A DNA stretch of 64,000 nucleotides from Larkinella sp049445795 (GTDB lineage: Bacteria > Bacteroidota > Bacteroidia > Cytophagales > Spirosomataceae), in the NCBI RefSeq assembly GCF_049445795.1, contig NZ_JBMSDT010000003.1:434001-498000 (forward strand), read 5' to 3'. Below are positions 8,431-20,083 of this stretch, one piece after another (position 1 is the first letter of the stretch; every line of letters begins with the position of its first letter). The translations under genes and the position numbers were made by a program. The notes below the pieces were generated by a model, which was not told the DNA's origin, searched no databases, and saw only the letters and a program-made list of their open reading frames with translations.

Positions 8431-10386
8431 ATGAATAAACTGTTTTTGGGAATTAGCCTCGTTTGCGTACTTACGCAGGTTCGGGCACAATCGAAATACG
8501 ATCCGCACGAGTTATTTCATCCGTTGTTCAACATGCAGCCAGGGAATGATTATCGGACAGGCAGTGGATCGCCCGGACCGCGCTACTGGCAAAACCGTGC
8601 CGATTATAAAATCAACGTCAGTCTGGACGAGGAGAATAATGTGTTGAGTGGTGATGTCGAAATTACGTACAAAAACAACAGTCCCGAAGCCCTGCCGTTT
8701 TTGTGGCTTCAACTGGATCAGAATGCCTTTGCCGACACATCACGGGCGGCCAAAACGACGCCGGTGCGTGGTGGTCGCTACGGAAATGCCGGTTTTGCGG
8801 GTGGGTACGCCATTCAGTCCGTAACGGTCGATCAGGGCAAAAACAAAGCCGCTGATTTTCTGGTGACCGACACCCGGATGCAGGTCCGGCTGGCCGAACC
8901 GCTCAAAACCGGGGGCGAAATCAAACTGAAAATCGAGTATTCGTTCAAGATACCGGCTTACGGCTCCGACCGGATGGGAACCTCGCAAACTCGCAATGGG
9001 CTGATTTACGAGATGGCGCAGTGGTATCCGCGCATGTGCGTATACGACGACATTGAGGGCTGGAACGTGTTGCCTTACCTGGGCGCGGGTGAGTTTTACC
9101 TCGAATACGGCGATTTTGAGTACGCCATCGATGTGCCCTGGAACCACCTAGTGGTCGGTTCCGGCGAATTGCTGAACCCGCAGGATGTCTTGACCGCCGA
9201 GCAGCAACGGCGGCTCGCGCAGGCCCGCACCAGCGATAAAACCGTGTTGCTCCGGGCCAAAGACGAAGTAAACGATCCGCAAAGCCGCCCGAAGCAGTCG
9301 GGTCGACTGACCTGGCGGTTTCGGTGCCAGAACGCCCGCGATGTGGCCTGGGCGACTTCGAAAGCCTTCGTCTGGGATGCGGCCCGCATTAACCTGCCGA
9401 GCGGCAAAAAGGCGCTGGCGATGTCGGCCTACCCGGTCGAAAGCGCGACCGACGACTCCTGGAACCGCTCAACGGAATACGTCAAAGGCTGCATTGAATT
9501 TTACTCGAACTACCTGTTTGAATACTCATATCCGGTTGCAACCAACGTGGCCGGGATTGTGGGCGGCATGGAATACCCGGGCATCGTGTTCTGCGACCGG
9601 CGCGACAAGAAAGATGCGCTCTGGGGCGTTACCGACCACGAATTCGGGCACAACTGGTTCCCGATGATTGTGGGCAATAACGAACGGAAGTTCGCCTGGA
9701 TGGACGAAGGCTTCGATACGTTCATCAATATTTTATCCACCGAAAACTTCAACAAAGGTGAATACAACCGCCCGAAAGGTACGATGCACGACCTGGCTCC
9801 GGCCCTGTTCAACAACGACGAACCGATCATGACCACGCCCGACGTGCTGCAACCGCTTAGTTTGGGCATCATGGGCTACTACAAACCGGGGATGGGTCTG
9901 AAACTCCTGCGCGACGTGGTGCTGGGACCGAAGCGGTTCGATTATGCGTTCAAGACCTACGTAAACCGCTGGGCGTTCAAACACCCGACGCCGTACGACT
10001 TTTTCCGGACGATGGAAGACGCGGCCGGGGAAGACCTGGGCTGGTTCTGGCGCGGTTATTTCTACGAAACCTGGAAACTGGATCAGGCCGTGAAAGACGT
10101 GCGCTACGTCGAGCAGGACCCGCAAAAAGGCTCGGTGATTACCATCGAAAACCTGGAGAAATGGGCGATGCCCGTGATTATCGAGGTGGAAGAAGTAGGC
10201 GGTAAGAAAACGCGGGTCAACCTGCCGGTCGAGGTATGGCAGCGGGGCGGCACCTGGAGCTTCAAGCAGCCGACCACCGCGCCAATTCGGTCCGTCACCA
10301 TCGATCCGGATGAACAACTTCCGGATATCAATCCGAAAAACAACACCTGGCGCAACAACGCCCCGTCGTCATCGACAGCAAACTAG
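8431..10386 (+). CDS. M1-family zinc metallopeptidase (aminopeptidase N-like), secreted
   Basis: This 651-residue protein begins with a signal peptide (MNKLFLGISLVCVLTQVRAQ). The M1 N-terminal beta domain follows (ISL-type start YKINVSLDEENNVLSGDVEI), then an exopeptidase-type motif GGMEYPG near residue 377 in place of GAMEN. The zinc site is HEFGHNW at residue 403 with the third ligand in WMDEGFDTF near 425. It should cleave amino-terminal residues from peptides in the periplasm or at the cell surface. The C-terminal part is the helical and beta region common in Bacteroidota M1 enzymes. A palindromic element follows the stop directly. No operon partner is evident. Confidence 0.92.
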   Translation: MNKLFLGISLVCVLTQVRAQSKYDPHELFHPLFNMQPGNDYRTGSGSPGPRYWQNRADYKINVSLDEENNVLSGDVEITYKNNSPEALPFLWLQLDQNAFADTSRAAKTTPVRGGRYGNAGFAGGYAIQSVTVDQGKNKAADFLVTDTRMQVRLAEPLKTGGEIKLKIEYSFKIPAYGSDRMGTSQTRNGLIYEMAQWYPRMCVYDDIEGWNVLPYLGAGEFYLEYGDFEYAIDVPWNHLVVGSGELLNPQDVLTAEQQRRLAQARTSDKTVLLRAKDEVNDPQSRPKQSGRLTWRFRCQNARDVAWATSKAFVWDAARINLPSGKKALAMSAYPVESATDDSWNRSTEYVKGCIEFYSNYLFEYSYPVATNVAGIVGGMEYPGIVFCDRRDKKDALWGVTDHEFGHNWFPMIVGNNERKFAWMDEGFDTFINILSTENFNKGEYNRPKGTMHDLAPALFNNDEPIMTTPDVLQPLSLGIMGYYKPGMGLKLLRDVVLGPKRFDYAFKTYVNRWAFKHPTPYDFFRTMEDAAGEDLGWFWRGYFYETWKLDQAVKDVRYVEQDPQKGSVITIENLEKWAMPVIIEVEEVGGKKTRVNLPVEVWQRGGTWSFKQPTTAPIRSVTIDPDEQLPDINPKNNTWRNNAPSSSTAN

Positions 10387-10392
10387 AAAGCA

Positions 10393-10465
10393 ATTATGAA
10401 GTATGAATGATGGATTATGAGTGGGCTACCGCAGCGCATTAATTCATAACTCATCATTCATAATC
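10393..10465. repeat. Intergenic palindromic element (ATTATGA-type)
   Basis: The left arm, built from ATTATGA and ATGAATGATG words, is mirrored on the right by TTCATAA and CATCATTCATAAT around a loop near 10423-10440. The arms pair with small gaps. It lies between the convergent metallopeptidase and FabH-like genes and could serve as a hairpin terminator. It has the same architecture as the other palindromic elements in the window. Confidence 0.65.
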
Positions 10466-10492
10466 GCACGGGCGACCCCGTCATCATTCTTT

Positions 10493-11440
10493 TCACGCTT
10501 CAACGAGCATCGCGCCGAAGGAATAGCCGCCCCCGAATACCGTCAGCACAATTTTGTCGCCCTTTTGGAAGATCGACCGGTTTTCGGAGAGCGCGATGGC
10601 GCAGCCTGCGCAGCCGGTGTTGCCCAACTTTTGAATATTGGAAAGCAACTTGGATTCGGGCAGTTTCAGCGTGTTGATTACATTCATGCTGATCCGCAGG
10701 TTGGCCTGGTGCGGAATCAGGTAGGCCACATCGTCGATCGTCAGGTTGTGCTTTTCGAGCACCTGCATGCTCACCTTGGGCATGTACTGGCAGGCGTTGA
10801 TGAACACATCGCGGCCGTGGGGCATACTCACGCCTTGTTCCAGCGGTTTCAACATCACGCCGGTGGTAGCTTTGCCACTGGTGGCGGCTCCACCCGTAAT
10901 AATCGTGTGGATGGTCATGTCGCCGTCGCTGATTCGCTCTTTTGAAATCAGCAACGCCGAAGCGCCGTCTCCCCACAAATGACCCGAGATGGTATCGGTT
11001 TCGTTGTTATACGCCGTGTTGTGTTCCGAAACGACGACCACCGCCAGCGAGGCTTTGTTCATCGCAAAATACCCTTCGACCACTTCGATGGCGTTGATCA
11101 GGGAGGAGCAAGCCGTCGAGATGGAAACCACCGGAATGTCGGGAACGCCCAGGTTGTGCTGAACCACGTGAGCCAGGGTAACGATGGTATCGTATGGGGT
11201 GTAGGTGGCGCCGACGATCAGATCGATTTGGGAAGGAGCAAGGGTCGTTTGGTCGAACAGACGCCGGACGGCTTCCAGCGCCATGGTGTTTGTATTTTCG
11301 TCAGGAGCTGCTTTGCGTCGCTCGCGAATCCCGGTACGTTCGATAATCCATTCGCTCGATAATCCATTGAGCTTGGTAAAGTGTTCGTTACCAACTACTT
11401 CACTGGGCAGGTAGTGGCTAACTGCATGAATATACATCAT
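10493..11440 (-). CDS. fabH: 3-oxoacyl-ACP synthase III (FabH-type ketosynthase)
   Basis: From the ATG at 11440 the protein is 315 residues, the normal FabH length, with the triad C111 (STACSS), H244 (IPHQANLR) and N274 (LGNTGCAG). These match the spacing of characterised FabH enzymes, which condense acyl-CoA with malonyl-ACP to start fatty acid synthesis. An upstream in-frame ATG at 11467 would add nine residues not seen in the family. The gene stands alone rather than in a fab operon, so it may be one of several KAS III paralogues with a special role, for instance in branched-chain or secondary lipids. A 9-bp inverted repeat lies upstream and may be its operator. Confidence 0.9.
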   Translation of the reverse strand: MMYIHAVSHYLPSEVVGNEHFTKLNGLSSEWIIERTGIRERRKAAPDENTNTMALEAVRRLFDQTTLAPSQIDLIVGATYTPYDTIVTLAHVVQHNLGVPDIPVVSISTACSSLINAIEVVEGYFAMNKASLAVVVVSEHNTAYNNETDTISGHLWGDGASALLISKERISDGDMTIHTIITGGAATSGKATTGVMLKPLEQGVSMPHGRDVFINACQYMPKVSMQVLEKHNLTIDDVAYLIPHQANLRISMNVINTLKLPESKLLSNIQKLGNTGCAGCAIALSENRSIFQKGDKIVLTVFGGGYSFGAMLVEA

Positions 11441-11506
11441 ACGAAATGAAAGAAAGGAACCACCCAAGTGGATTCCACACCGAAAATTAAGTATTTCCGG
11501 GAAAGC

Positions 11507-11534
11507 GTAGTATTGAAAATTGGAACAATACTAC
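11507..11534. promoter_or_regulatory. Operator-like inverted repeat upstream of fabH-like gene
   Basis: GTAGTATTG and CAATACTAC form a perfect 9-bp inverted repeat with a 10-base spacer, 67 bases upstream of the FabH start. Symmetry and position suit a repressor or activator site. It has no following T-run in the direction of the upstream gene, so a terminator is less likely. Confidence 0.4.
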
Positions 11535-11613
11535 AAAATCTTTCTTTCTTTATGGGGTAAATGTCGTTACCTATTTTGCGGTGAAAACAAGGCGGATTCG
11601 CCTTCACATGATG

Positions 11614-12195
11614 CTATGGAAGCAAACCGACCGTCTGGTCATACATGTCCCGGAGCGGGAGCGTGAAATCGAGCGTCTGAATCGTTAGCGAATCCTCAAT
11701 CTGCCCGGTTTCCTGCCGAAGTGTCCAGAAACCGTCCTCCGGTTTGAACCAGGCTTCGGCCCGGACCGCTTCTGAATCGATGAGAAGGTATTCCCGGAAA
11801 GACGGAAGCTGGCGATACAGCGCAAACTTCTCGCCCCGGTCGTAATTCTTGGTACTTTCCGATAAGACTTCAACAATAATCGTTGGATTCAGCAGCGTGT
11901 CGAAGGCGGCATCCAGCATTTGCGGCTCTCCGCAAACTACTACCAGATCGGGATACGTGTATAATCCGTTGGAAGGAATGTGAAGCCGCATGTCAGAGGA
12001 AAAACTCTGACAGCGTTTCCCTTTTAAATAAGAGCCAATTCCAATGGAAAGATTTTCCTTGATCCGGTTATGGTTCCGGGAGGCCCCGGCCGTCGCGAAG
12101 ATTTCGCCCCGGAAATATTCGCTCTTGTGCGCGGCTTGGCGCTCAAGTTCCAGGTAAACTTCCGGGTTGTAGTAAGGTTTCGGTTGGGCAGACAT
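11614..12195 (-). CDS. Uma2 family (DUF820) endonuclease-like protein
   Basis: A 193-residue protein with the Uma2 fold pattern: YYNPEVYLELERQAAHKSEYFRGEI at the front (shown here as two adjoining parts, YYNPEVYLEL and HKSEYFRGEI), then PDLVVVCGEP and IIVEVLSEST with the acidic PD-(D/E)XK-like residues, and the basic YDRGEKFALYRQL segment. Uma2 proteins are very common in Cyanobacteria and Bacteroidota and resemble restriction endonucleases, but their cellular role is not established. It lies downstream of secA on the same strand, separated by a perfect palindromic element that may block read-through. Confidence 0.85.
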   Translation of the reverse strand: MSAQPKPYYNPEVYLELERQAAHKSEYFRGEIFATAGASRNHNRIKENLSIGIGSYLKGKRCQSFSSDMRLHIPSNGLYTYPDLVVVCGEPQMLDAAFDTLLNPTIIVEVLSESTKNYDRGEKFALYRQLPSFREYLLIDSEAVRAEAWFKPEDGFWTLRQETGQIEDSLTIQTLDFTLPLRDMYDQTVGLLP

Positions 12196-12212
12196 AGTTT
12201 TGTTTTTGCAGA

Positions 12213-12289
12213 GGGCAGAGGGGTAAGGGCAGAGGGTGGCTGACGCGTTCTATTGTTGCGAAGCACCCTCTGCCCTTACCCCTCTGCCC
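12213..12289. repeat. Perfect 26-bp inverted repeat, GGCAGAGGG-type element
   Basis: The arm at 12213-12238 and the arm at 12264-12289 are exact reverse complements over 26 bases, with a 25-base loop. Each arm repeats the words GGGCAGAGGG and GGTAAGGGCAGAGGG. It fills the gap between secA and the uma2-like gene and would form a very stable hairpin. It belongs with the in-frame element at 5640-5752. Confidence 0.92.
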
Positions 12290-12296
12290 AAACCCT

Positions 12297-15671
<3,375 letters not shown>

Positions 15672-15703
15672 TCTAAAGTCAATTAAGCTTTAATAAAGTT
15701 CTG

Positions 15704-15711
15704 CAAAATTA
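15704..15711 (-). promoter_or_regulatory. Candidate secA promoter -7 box
   Basis: On the minus strand the sequence reads TAATTTTG, an exact match to the Bacteroidota -7 box TAnnTTTG, about 33 bases upstream of the secA ATG. The expected -33 TTTG is not clear (a GTTA sits near that place), so the call rests on the -7 box and position. Confidence 0.45.
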
Positions 15712-15957
15712 GGGGTTTGTGCCATAGTATAGTAACATTTTCTGAATCAGTTTCATTGCGGCAGACCCGGAGATTTTGGATAAATGGCTCAAGGCCGGGA
15801 GAAAGTGTCGTCCGGGGGGATTTACCTTTCGCTAAATGCCACGAAAACTTAACGGTACATCTTCGTCCGGCTACCTAAAAAATAGGTATTTATGCATGAC
15901 CACTTCCTGTTCGGAAGCGAACTCCTAAACAACTGATAACCAATTTTTTCCAAGTCT

Positions 15958-17001
15958 ATGGAAACGTTCAACGTGTTACTCTGGAATGTCGAATGGATGA
16001 ATGACCTGTTCGACGCCAACGGCAACTTCCGGCCGGATAATGCCGTTCCGCAACATGCCTCCGATGCGACCGTTCGCATCCGGCGGGATCACCTCTCGGG
16101 TGTCATCCGGGAAATCGACCCGGATTTGGTCATCGTCGTCGAAGGCCCCAACAGCGACCGGGAATTGAAACTCTTTTTCGATACCGATGTGCCCGGAACC
16201 TGGGTGACGAAACTACAACCGACGAAAGGATCGACCCAACTCGTCGGCTGTGCCATTCGCACGGATCGCGGCAAATTTGATGCCGCCAATCCGTTGAAGT
16301 TTTTCGACACCGTGAATCCGGACCAGTTTCCCGAATTTCAGCCTTTTGACATCGATACGGAAGACGACGGCGTAATCGAACGCTACCGCTTCGAACGCTC
16401 TCCGCTGTATGTCGAAGTCCGAACGGCGGGAGGCCAGGCAGTGCGTTTTTTAGGCCTGCACCTGAAAAGCAAAGGGATTTTCGATGCTTATGAGTGGAGC
16501 AAATGGTGGGAGGTAGCCGACGCCAACCGGCGGAAACTGCTGGCCCAGGCAACCCAGATTCGGCTGAAGTTTTTGAATAAGTACCTGACCGACGACACCA
16601 CCAAAAACATCCCGTTGTTAGTATGTGGCGACATCAACGACGGCCCCGGCCTGGACGCTAGCGAGAAGCGTATTCTGGGCAGCGGCATCGAGCGGTTGAT
16701 GGGCACGGTCTGGTCTCCGAATCTCTGCCTGGGCAATGCGCTGTTCGACCATTGCCTGAGTCCGGCTGATCAGAAGAATCTGCGGTTTGAAAAGATTTAC
16801 ACCACTTCGTTCCGCGACCCGATTTTCAACAACACCTGGCACAAAGAGTGGATCGACCACGTGCTGTATTCCCGAAACCGCCCGCAACCTTGGGTGACCA
16901 GTGCCCGCGTTTTTACGGAAATGCCCGACGGCCAGAAGATCTGGGATAAGTATAAACATGCCTCCGACCACATGCCGGTGCAGGTCGGGATTAGTTTGTG
17001 A
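15958..17001 (+). CDS. Endonuclease/exonuclease/phosphatase (EEP) family hydrolase
   Basis: This 347-residue protein has EEP hallmarks in order: LLWNVEWMND at residue 7 (Asn), a VIVVEGPNSD segment near 55 (metal-binding Glu), GLHLKSK near 165 (catalytic His), VCGDINDGPG near 220 (Asp/Asn) and the closing KHASDHMPV near 335 (Asp-His). The fold hydrolyses phosphodiesters in DNA, RNA or lipids, and the substrate cannot be told here. No signal peptide is seen, so it is probably cytoplasmic. It stands alone between the secA promoter region and an oxidoreductase gene. Confidence 0.82.
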   Translation: METFNVLLWNVEWMNDLFDANGNFRPDNAVPQHASDATVRIRRDHLSGVIREIDPDLVIVVEGPNSDRELKLFFDTDVPGTWVTKLQPTKGSTQLVGCAIRTDRGKFDAANPLKFFDTVNPDQFPEFQPFDIDTEDDGVIERYRFERSPLYVEVRTAGGQAVRFLGLHLKSKGIFDAYEWSKWWEVADANRRKLLAQATQIRLKFLNKYLTDDTTKNIPLLVCGDINDGPGLDASEKRILGSGIERLMGTVWSPNLCLGNALFDHCLSPADQKNLRFEKIYTTSFRDPIFNNTWHKEWIDHVLYSRNRPQPWVTSARVFTEMPDGQKIWDKYKHASDHMPVQVGISL

Positions 17002-17086
17002 GGCTAATAAAACAAAAAATACCTGGAAGAATAAGAAGATTTTGTAGGATTATACTACTTTGTCGTTTCATTCTTCCTACGCCCCT

Positions 17087-18412
17087 ATGGCAACTTCGCG
17101 CCGAACCTTTCTGCACCATTCTGCCCAACTGGCGACCGGCCTGGGCTTAAGCACCGCGCTCCCCGCTGATCTGCTGGCCGATTCGAGTAAAACCGCCCCG
17201 TCCGACGAGGTGGTCGTCGGGCTGATTGGCTGCCACAGCATGGGCTGGGCCGACCTGACCTCCATGCTCAAACAGCCGGGCGTTCGCTGCGCGGCCTTGT
17301 GCGATGTTGACAGCAACGTATTGAACAAACGCGCCGGGGAATTGGAGAAAAACACCGGGAAAAAACCGGTTCTGTACAGCGATTTTCGAAAATTACTGGA
17401 AAACAAGGAAATCAATGCGGTGATTATCGGCACGCCTGACCACTGGCATTGCCTGCAAACCGTCCTGGCCTGCCAGGCCGGGAAGGACGTGTACGTCGAA
17501 AAACCGCTGGCAAATTCCATTGAGGAATGCAACCTGATGGTCGAAGCGGCCCGCAAACACAACCGCATCGTGCAGGTGGGGCAGTGGCAACGGAGCGGTC
17601 CGCACTGGAACGCGGCCCTGGATTTTGTGCGCTCCGGGAAGATTGGCCGCATCCGTTCCATCAAAACCTGGGCGTTTATGCCTTATGGGAAAATATTTCC
17701 GGCCAAACCCGATGAACCGGCTCCGGCGGGTGTCGATTACGATTTCTGGCTGGGTCCGGCCCCAAAACGACCGTTTAATCCGAACCGATTTCACGGCAGC
17801 TTTCGCTATTTCTGGGATTACGCCGGGGGACTGATGACCGACTGGGGGGCCCACATGATCGACATTGCGCTGGCGGGCATGAACGTGACGGCTCCTAAAT
17901 CCGTCGTTGCGCTGGGCGGAAAATACGGTTTTCCGGATCACGCCAGCGAAACACCCGACACGATGCAGGTGGTGTATGACTACGGAAATTTTACGCTGCT
18001 CTGGGAGCAGTCGCTCGGCACCGGGCGCGGCCCGTTCGACCGGGAGCACGGGGTCGCTTTCATTGGTAACCTGGGTACGGTGGTGATCGACCGCTCCAAG
18101 TGGGAGTTGTTTCCGGAAGTGGAAGCGGGCAATTACCTCGTTCCGGCGCAGCCGCCGAAATTTGGGAGTGGCCGGGATCTGGATTTGCATACACTCAACT
18201 TTGTAACCTGTGTCCGAAACCGGCAGCGACCCAACTGCCCGGTTGAGGTGGGACGGGATGTAGCGCTGCACGCCCATCTGGGCAACATCGCTTACCGGAC
18301 AGGGCAGAAACTTTTCTGGGACTCGGCCCAAAACCGGCTTGTGGATAACGAAGAAGCCAATCGTCTGGTGAAAGCGCATTACCACGGCACCTGGACGCTC
18401 CCGAAAGTGTAA
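17087..18412 (+). CDS. Gfo/Idh/MocA family oxidoreductase with Tat-type signal
   Basis: This 441-residue protein begins ATSRRTFLHHSAQLATGLGL, a twin-arginine-type leader, so it is probably exported folded to the periplasm. An N-terminal NAD(P)-binding fold follows (VVVGLIGCHSMGW), then the family motif VEKPLANSIEE with the conserved Lys-Pro, and the C-terminal domain with AGGLMTDWGAHMIDIA. Family members oxidise or reduce sugars and related compounds, often with bound nicotinamide cofactor. The ATG at 17087 is preferred over the TTG at 17060 because it puts the RR motif at the right place. No sugar-utilisation genes adjoin it, so the substrate is unknown. Confidence 0.9.
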   Translation: MATSRRTFLHHSAQLATGLGLSTALPADLLADSSKTAPSDEVVVGLIGCHSMGWADLTSMLKQPGVRCAALCDVDSNVLNKRAGELEKNTGKKPVLYSDFRKLLENKEINAVIIGTPDHWHCLQTVLACQAGKDVYVEKPLANSIEECNLMVEAARKHNRIVQVGQWQRSGPHWNAALDFVRSGKIGRIRSIKTWAFMPYGKIFPAKPDEPAPAGVDYDFWLGPAPKRPFNPNRFHGSFRYFWDYAGGLMTDWGAHMIDIALAGMNVTAPKSVVALGGKYGFPDHASETPDTMQVVYDYGNFTLLWEQSLGTGRGPFDREHGVAFIGNLGTVVIDRSKWELFPEVEAGNYLVPAQPPKFGSGRDLDLHTLNFVTCVRNRQRPNCPVEVGRDVALHAHLGNIAYRTGQKLFWDSAQNRLVDNEEANRLVKAHYHGTWTLPKV

Positions 18413-18506
18413 CGATCCGCTCATTTTTATCGCCGGAATGGTGACTTTCGGGACTTAAAAACTTCTAAAGTAAAATGTTTGTGCAAAAGAATATTGGTTA
18501 AAACTT

Positions 18507-19523
18507 ATGAGAACCATAACAAGCCTGACGGCAGTCCTGCGAAACGTGGCATTGATAGCGGGGTGCGGATTCCTGGGAATTGGGTTTGCCGTAGCGCAAT
18601 GCACCGTAAAAACTGCTAAGGATCAGACCGTTGATTTTCGTCTGACGTATGATAAAACCACCCAACGGATTACTGCCTGGTATATTCCGTCCGTATCGAG
18701 TACGCATCGGTTGGTAACCGGGCAATTCAGCATCCTGACACCCAACGGATTTACAATGCCCGAAGCCGGTTCGGGGCGGGATTCTAAACTGGAAATTACC
18801 AACATCAACGGATCCTGGCAGGATTTTGTGTTCGATAATGACTTGTTTACATCAAAAGCAATGTCTCCGCTGGCCGCGATGGAGGGCGTGGCGGTTCATC
18901 AGGTCGGGATGGCACCCCAAGCGGTTGAGGTCGGTGCCGTAACGGCGGGCGTTCCCGTTCCGTTGTTTTCTTTTCCGTCGACCGGGCAGGAGGGCGTTAT
19001 CCGGATTGTGGAAAGTGGCGAGAAGATTCAGAAAGAAATTCTGAATAAGTTTGGCAGCAATATCAACAACGAAATTTCCATTCAATCGCCGGTTAAAGCG
19101 TTCGTCCGGGCCGAATCGCGCTATTGCAAAAACGATTCTCAGAATAGCATTGAATTTAAAAAACCGGGTTTGGTTGACCCGAACGCTGTCACAACGGCTC
19201 CGTCCAAAAGTACAATAGCCGGGCAAACCGTTGGTCTTTCGACCACCGATGAGGAAATCGGGAACGAGCAACTGTTGGTAACACCGAATCCGGCGACGAC
19301 CGAACTGACGGTACGATACCAACTGCTGACGGCTGGCAACGCAGGCATCGATCTGGTGGATGCCCAGGGCCGCACCGTGCAAACACTGGTTCCGCGCAAA
19401 CACCACGGCATTGGCACCTACCAACTCAAAATAACCTTGCAGGAGGTAGCCGCCGGGATGTATTTCTGTTCGCTCAAAGGCGAGGACGTGCAGAAAGCCG
19501 TGAAAGTAATGATCGCCAAGTAG
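18507..19523 (+). CDS. Secreted protein with type IX secretion (T9SS) C-terminal sorting domain
   Basis: This 338-residue protein has a signal peptide ending near VAQC and a middle region I do not recognise. The C-terminal 80 residues fit the type A T9SS sorting domain: LLVTPNPATTELTVRY, then GTYQLKITL, then GMYFCSLKGEDVQKAVKVMI. Such domains direct cargo across the outer membrane, usually to the surface or medium. The middle has beta-rich composition and carries cysteines at the start (QCTVK) and near ESRYCKND. No catalytic motif is seen, so an adhesin-like or structural part is possible but unproven. A strong terminator follows. Confidence 0.8.
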   Translation: MRTITSLTAVLRNVALIAGCGFLGIGFAVAQCTVKTAKDQTVDFRLTYDKTTQRITAWYIPSVSSTHRLVTGQFSILTPNGFTMPEAGSGRDSKLEITNINGSWQDFVFDNDLFTSKAMSPLAAMEGVAVHQVGMAPQAVEVGAVTAGVPVPLFSFPSTGQEGVIRIVESGEKIQKEILNKFGSNINNEISIQSPVKAFVRAESRYCKNDSQNSIEFKKPGLVDPNAVTTAPSKSTIAGQTVGLSTTDEEIGNEQLLVTPNPATTELTVRYQLLTAGNAGIDLVDAQGRTVQTLVPRKHHGIGTYQLKITLQEVAAGMYFCSLKGEDVQKAVKVMIAK

Positions 19524-19543
19524 TCAGAAAACAAGTGGACGTC

Positions 19544-19577
19544 AAAAGCCGGAGATCCGATGATTTCCGGCTTTTTT
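19544..19577 (+). terminator. Rho-independent terminator after the T9SS cargo gene
   Basis: AAAAGCCGGA pairs with TTCCGGCTTTT around a 10-base loop, followed by a run of T (CTTTTTTG). It lies about 20 bases after the stop codon. Confidence 0.85.
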
Positions 19578-19744
19578 GTTTTTGGAAAAACCGGTTTTGG
19601 CCGGTAGCGTGTCCGTTTCCGAAAAACCGGGTGTCCGTATCTGGACACCTGACTGACGGCAAACCCCTCAAAATGAAACAAAACGCCACTTCTTTAGTTT
19701 GGCCACAGATTTGTACGATAAAATAGAGACTAATCCTAAGTGCT

Positions 19745-20083
19745 ATGCGTCGTACCTATTTAGGTGAATTTGAAGAGGTGGTTTTGTTGATGGTGGCTAT
19801 TCTGGATGGCGAAGCGTACGGCGCGACGGTCAGTCAGGAACTTGAAGAACATACGGGACGACTGGTGACATTCGGAACCGTTCATAACACGCTCATCCGG
19901 CTGGAAGAAAAAGGCTTTGTGCAGTCGGAACTGGGCGGGGCTACGGCCGAGCGCGGAGGACGGCGGAAGCGGCTGTTCAAAGTGACCGCGCTGGGAAGTC
20001 GGGCTTTGCAGGACATTCAGCAACTTCGGAACCAGCTCTGGCAACTGATACCACCGAGTGCGTTAAAGGTAAGCGGGTTATGA
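19745..20083 (+). CDS. PadR family transcriptional regulator
   Basis: This 112-residue protein has the PadR winged-helix pattern: LGEFEEVVLLMVAILDGEAYG, then TFGTVHNTLIRLEEKGFV for the recognition helix and wing, then RRKRLFKVTALG. It is of the short PadR-s2 type. Its stop overlaps the start of the first permease (ATGA), so it is co-translated with it. PadR proteins are usually repressors that respond to small molecules and control the operon they sit in, which here would be the four-permease array. Confidence 0.92.
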   Translation: MRRTYLGEFEEVVLLMVAILDGEAYGATVSQELEEHTGRLVTFGTVHNTLIRLEEKGFVQSELGGATAERGGRRKRLFKVTALGSRALQDIQQLRNQLWQLIPPSALKVSGL

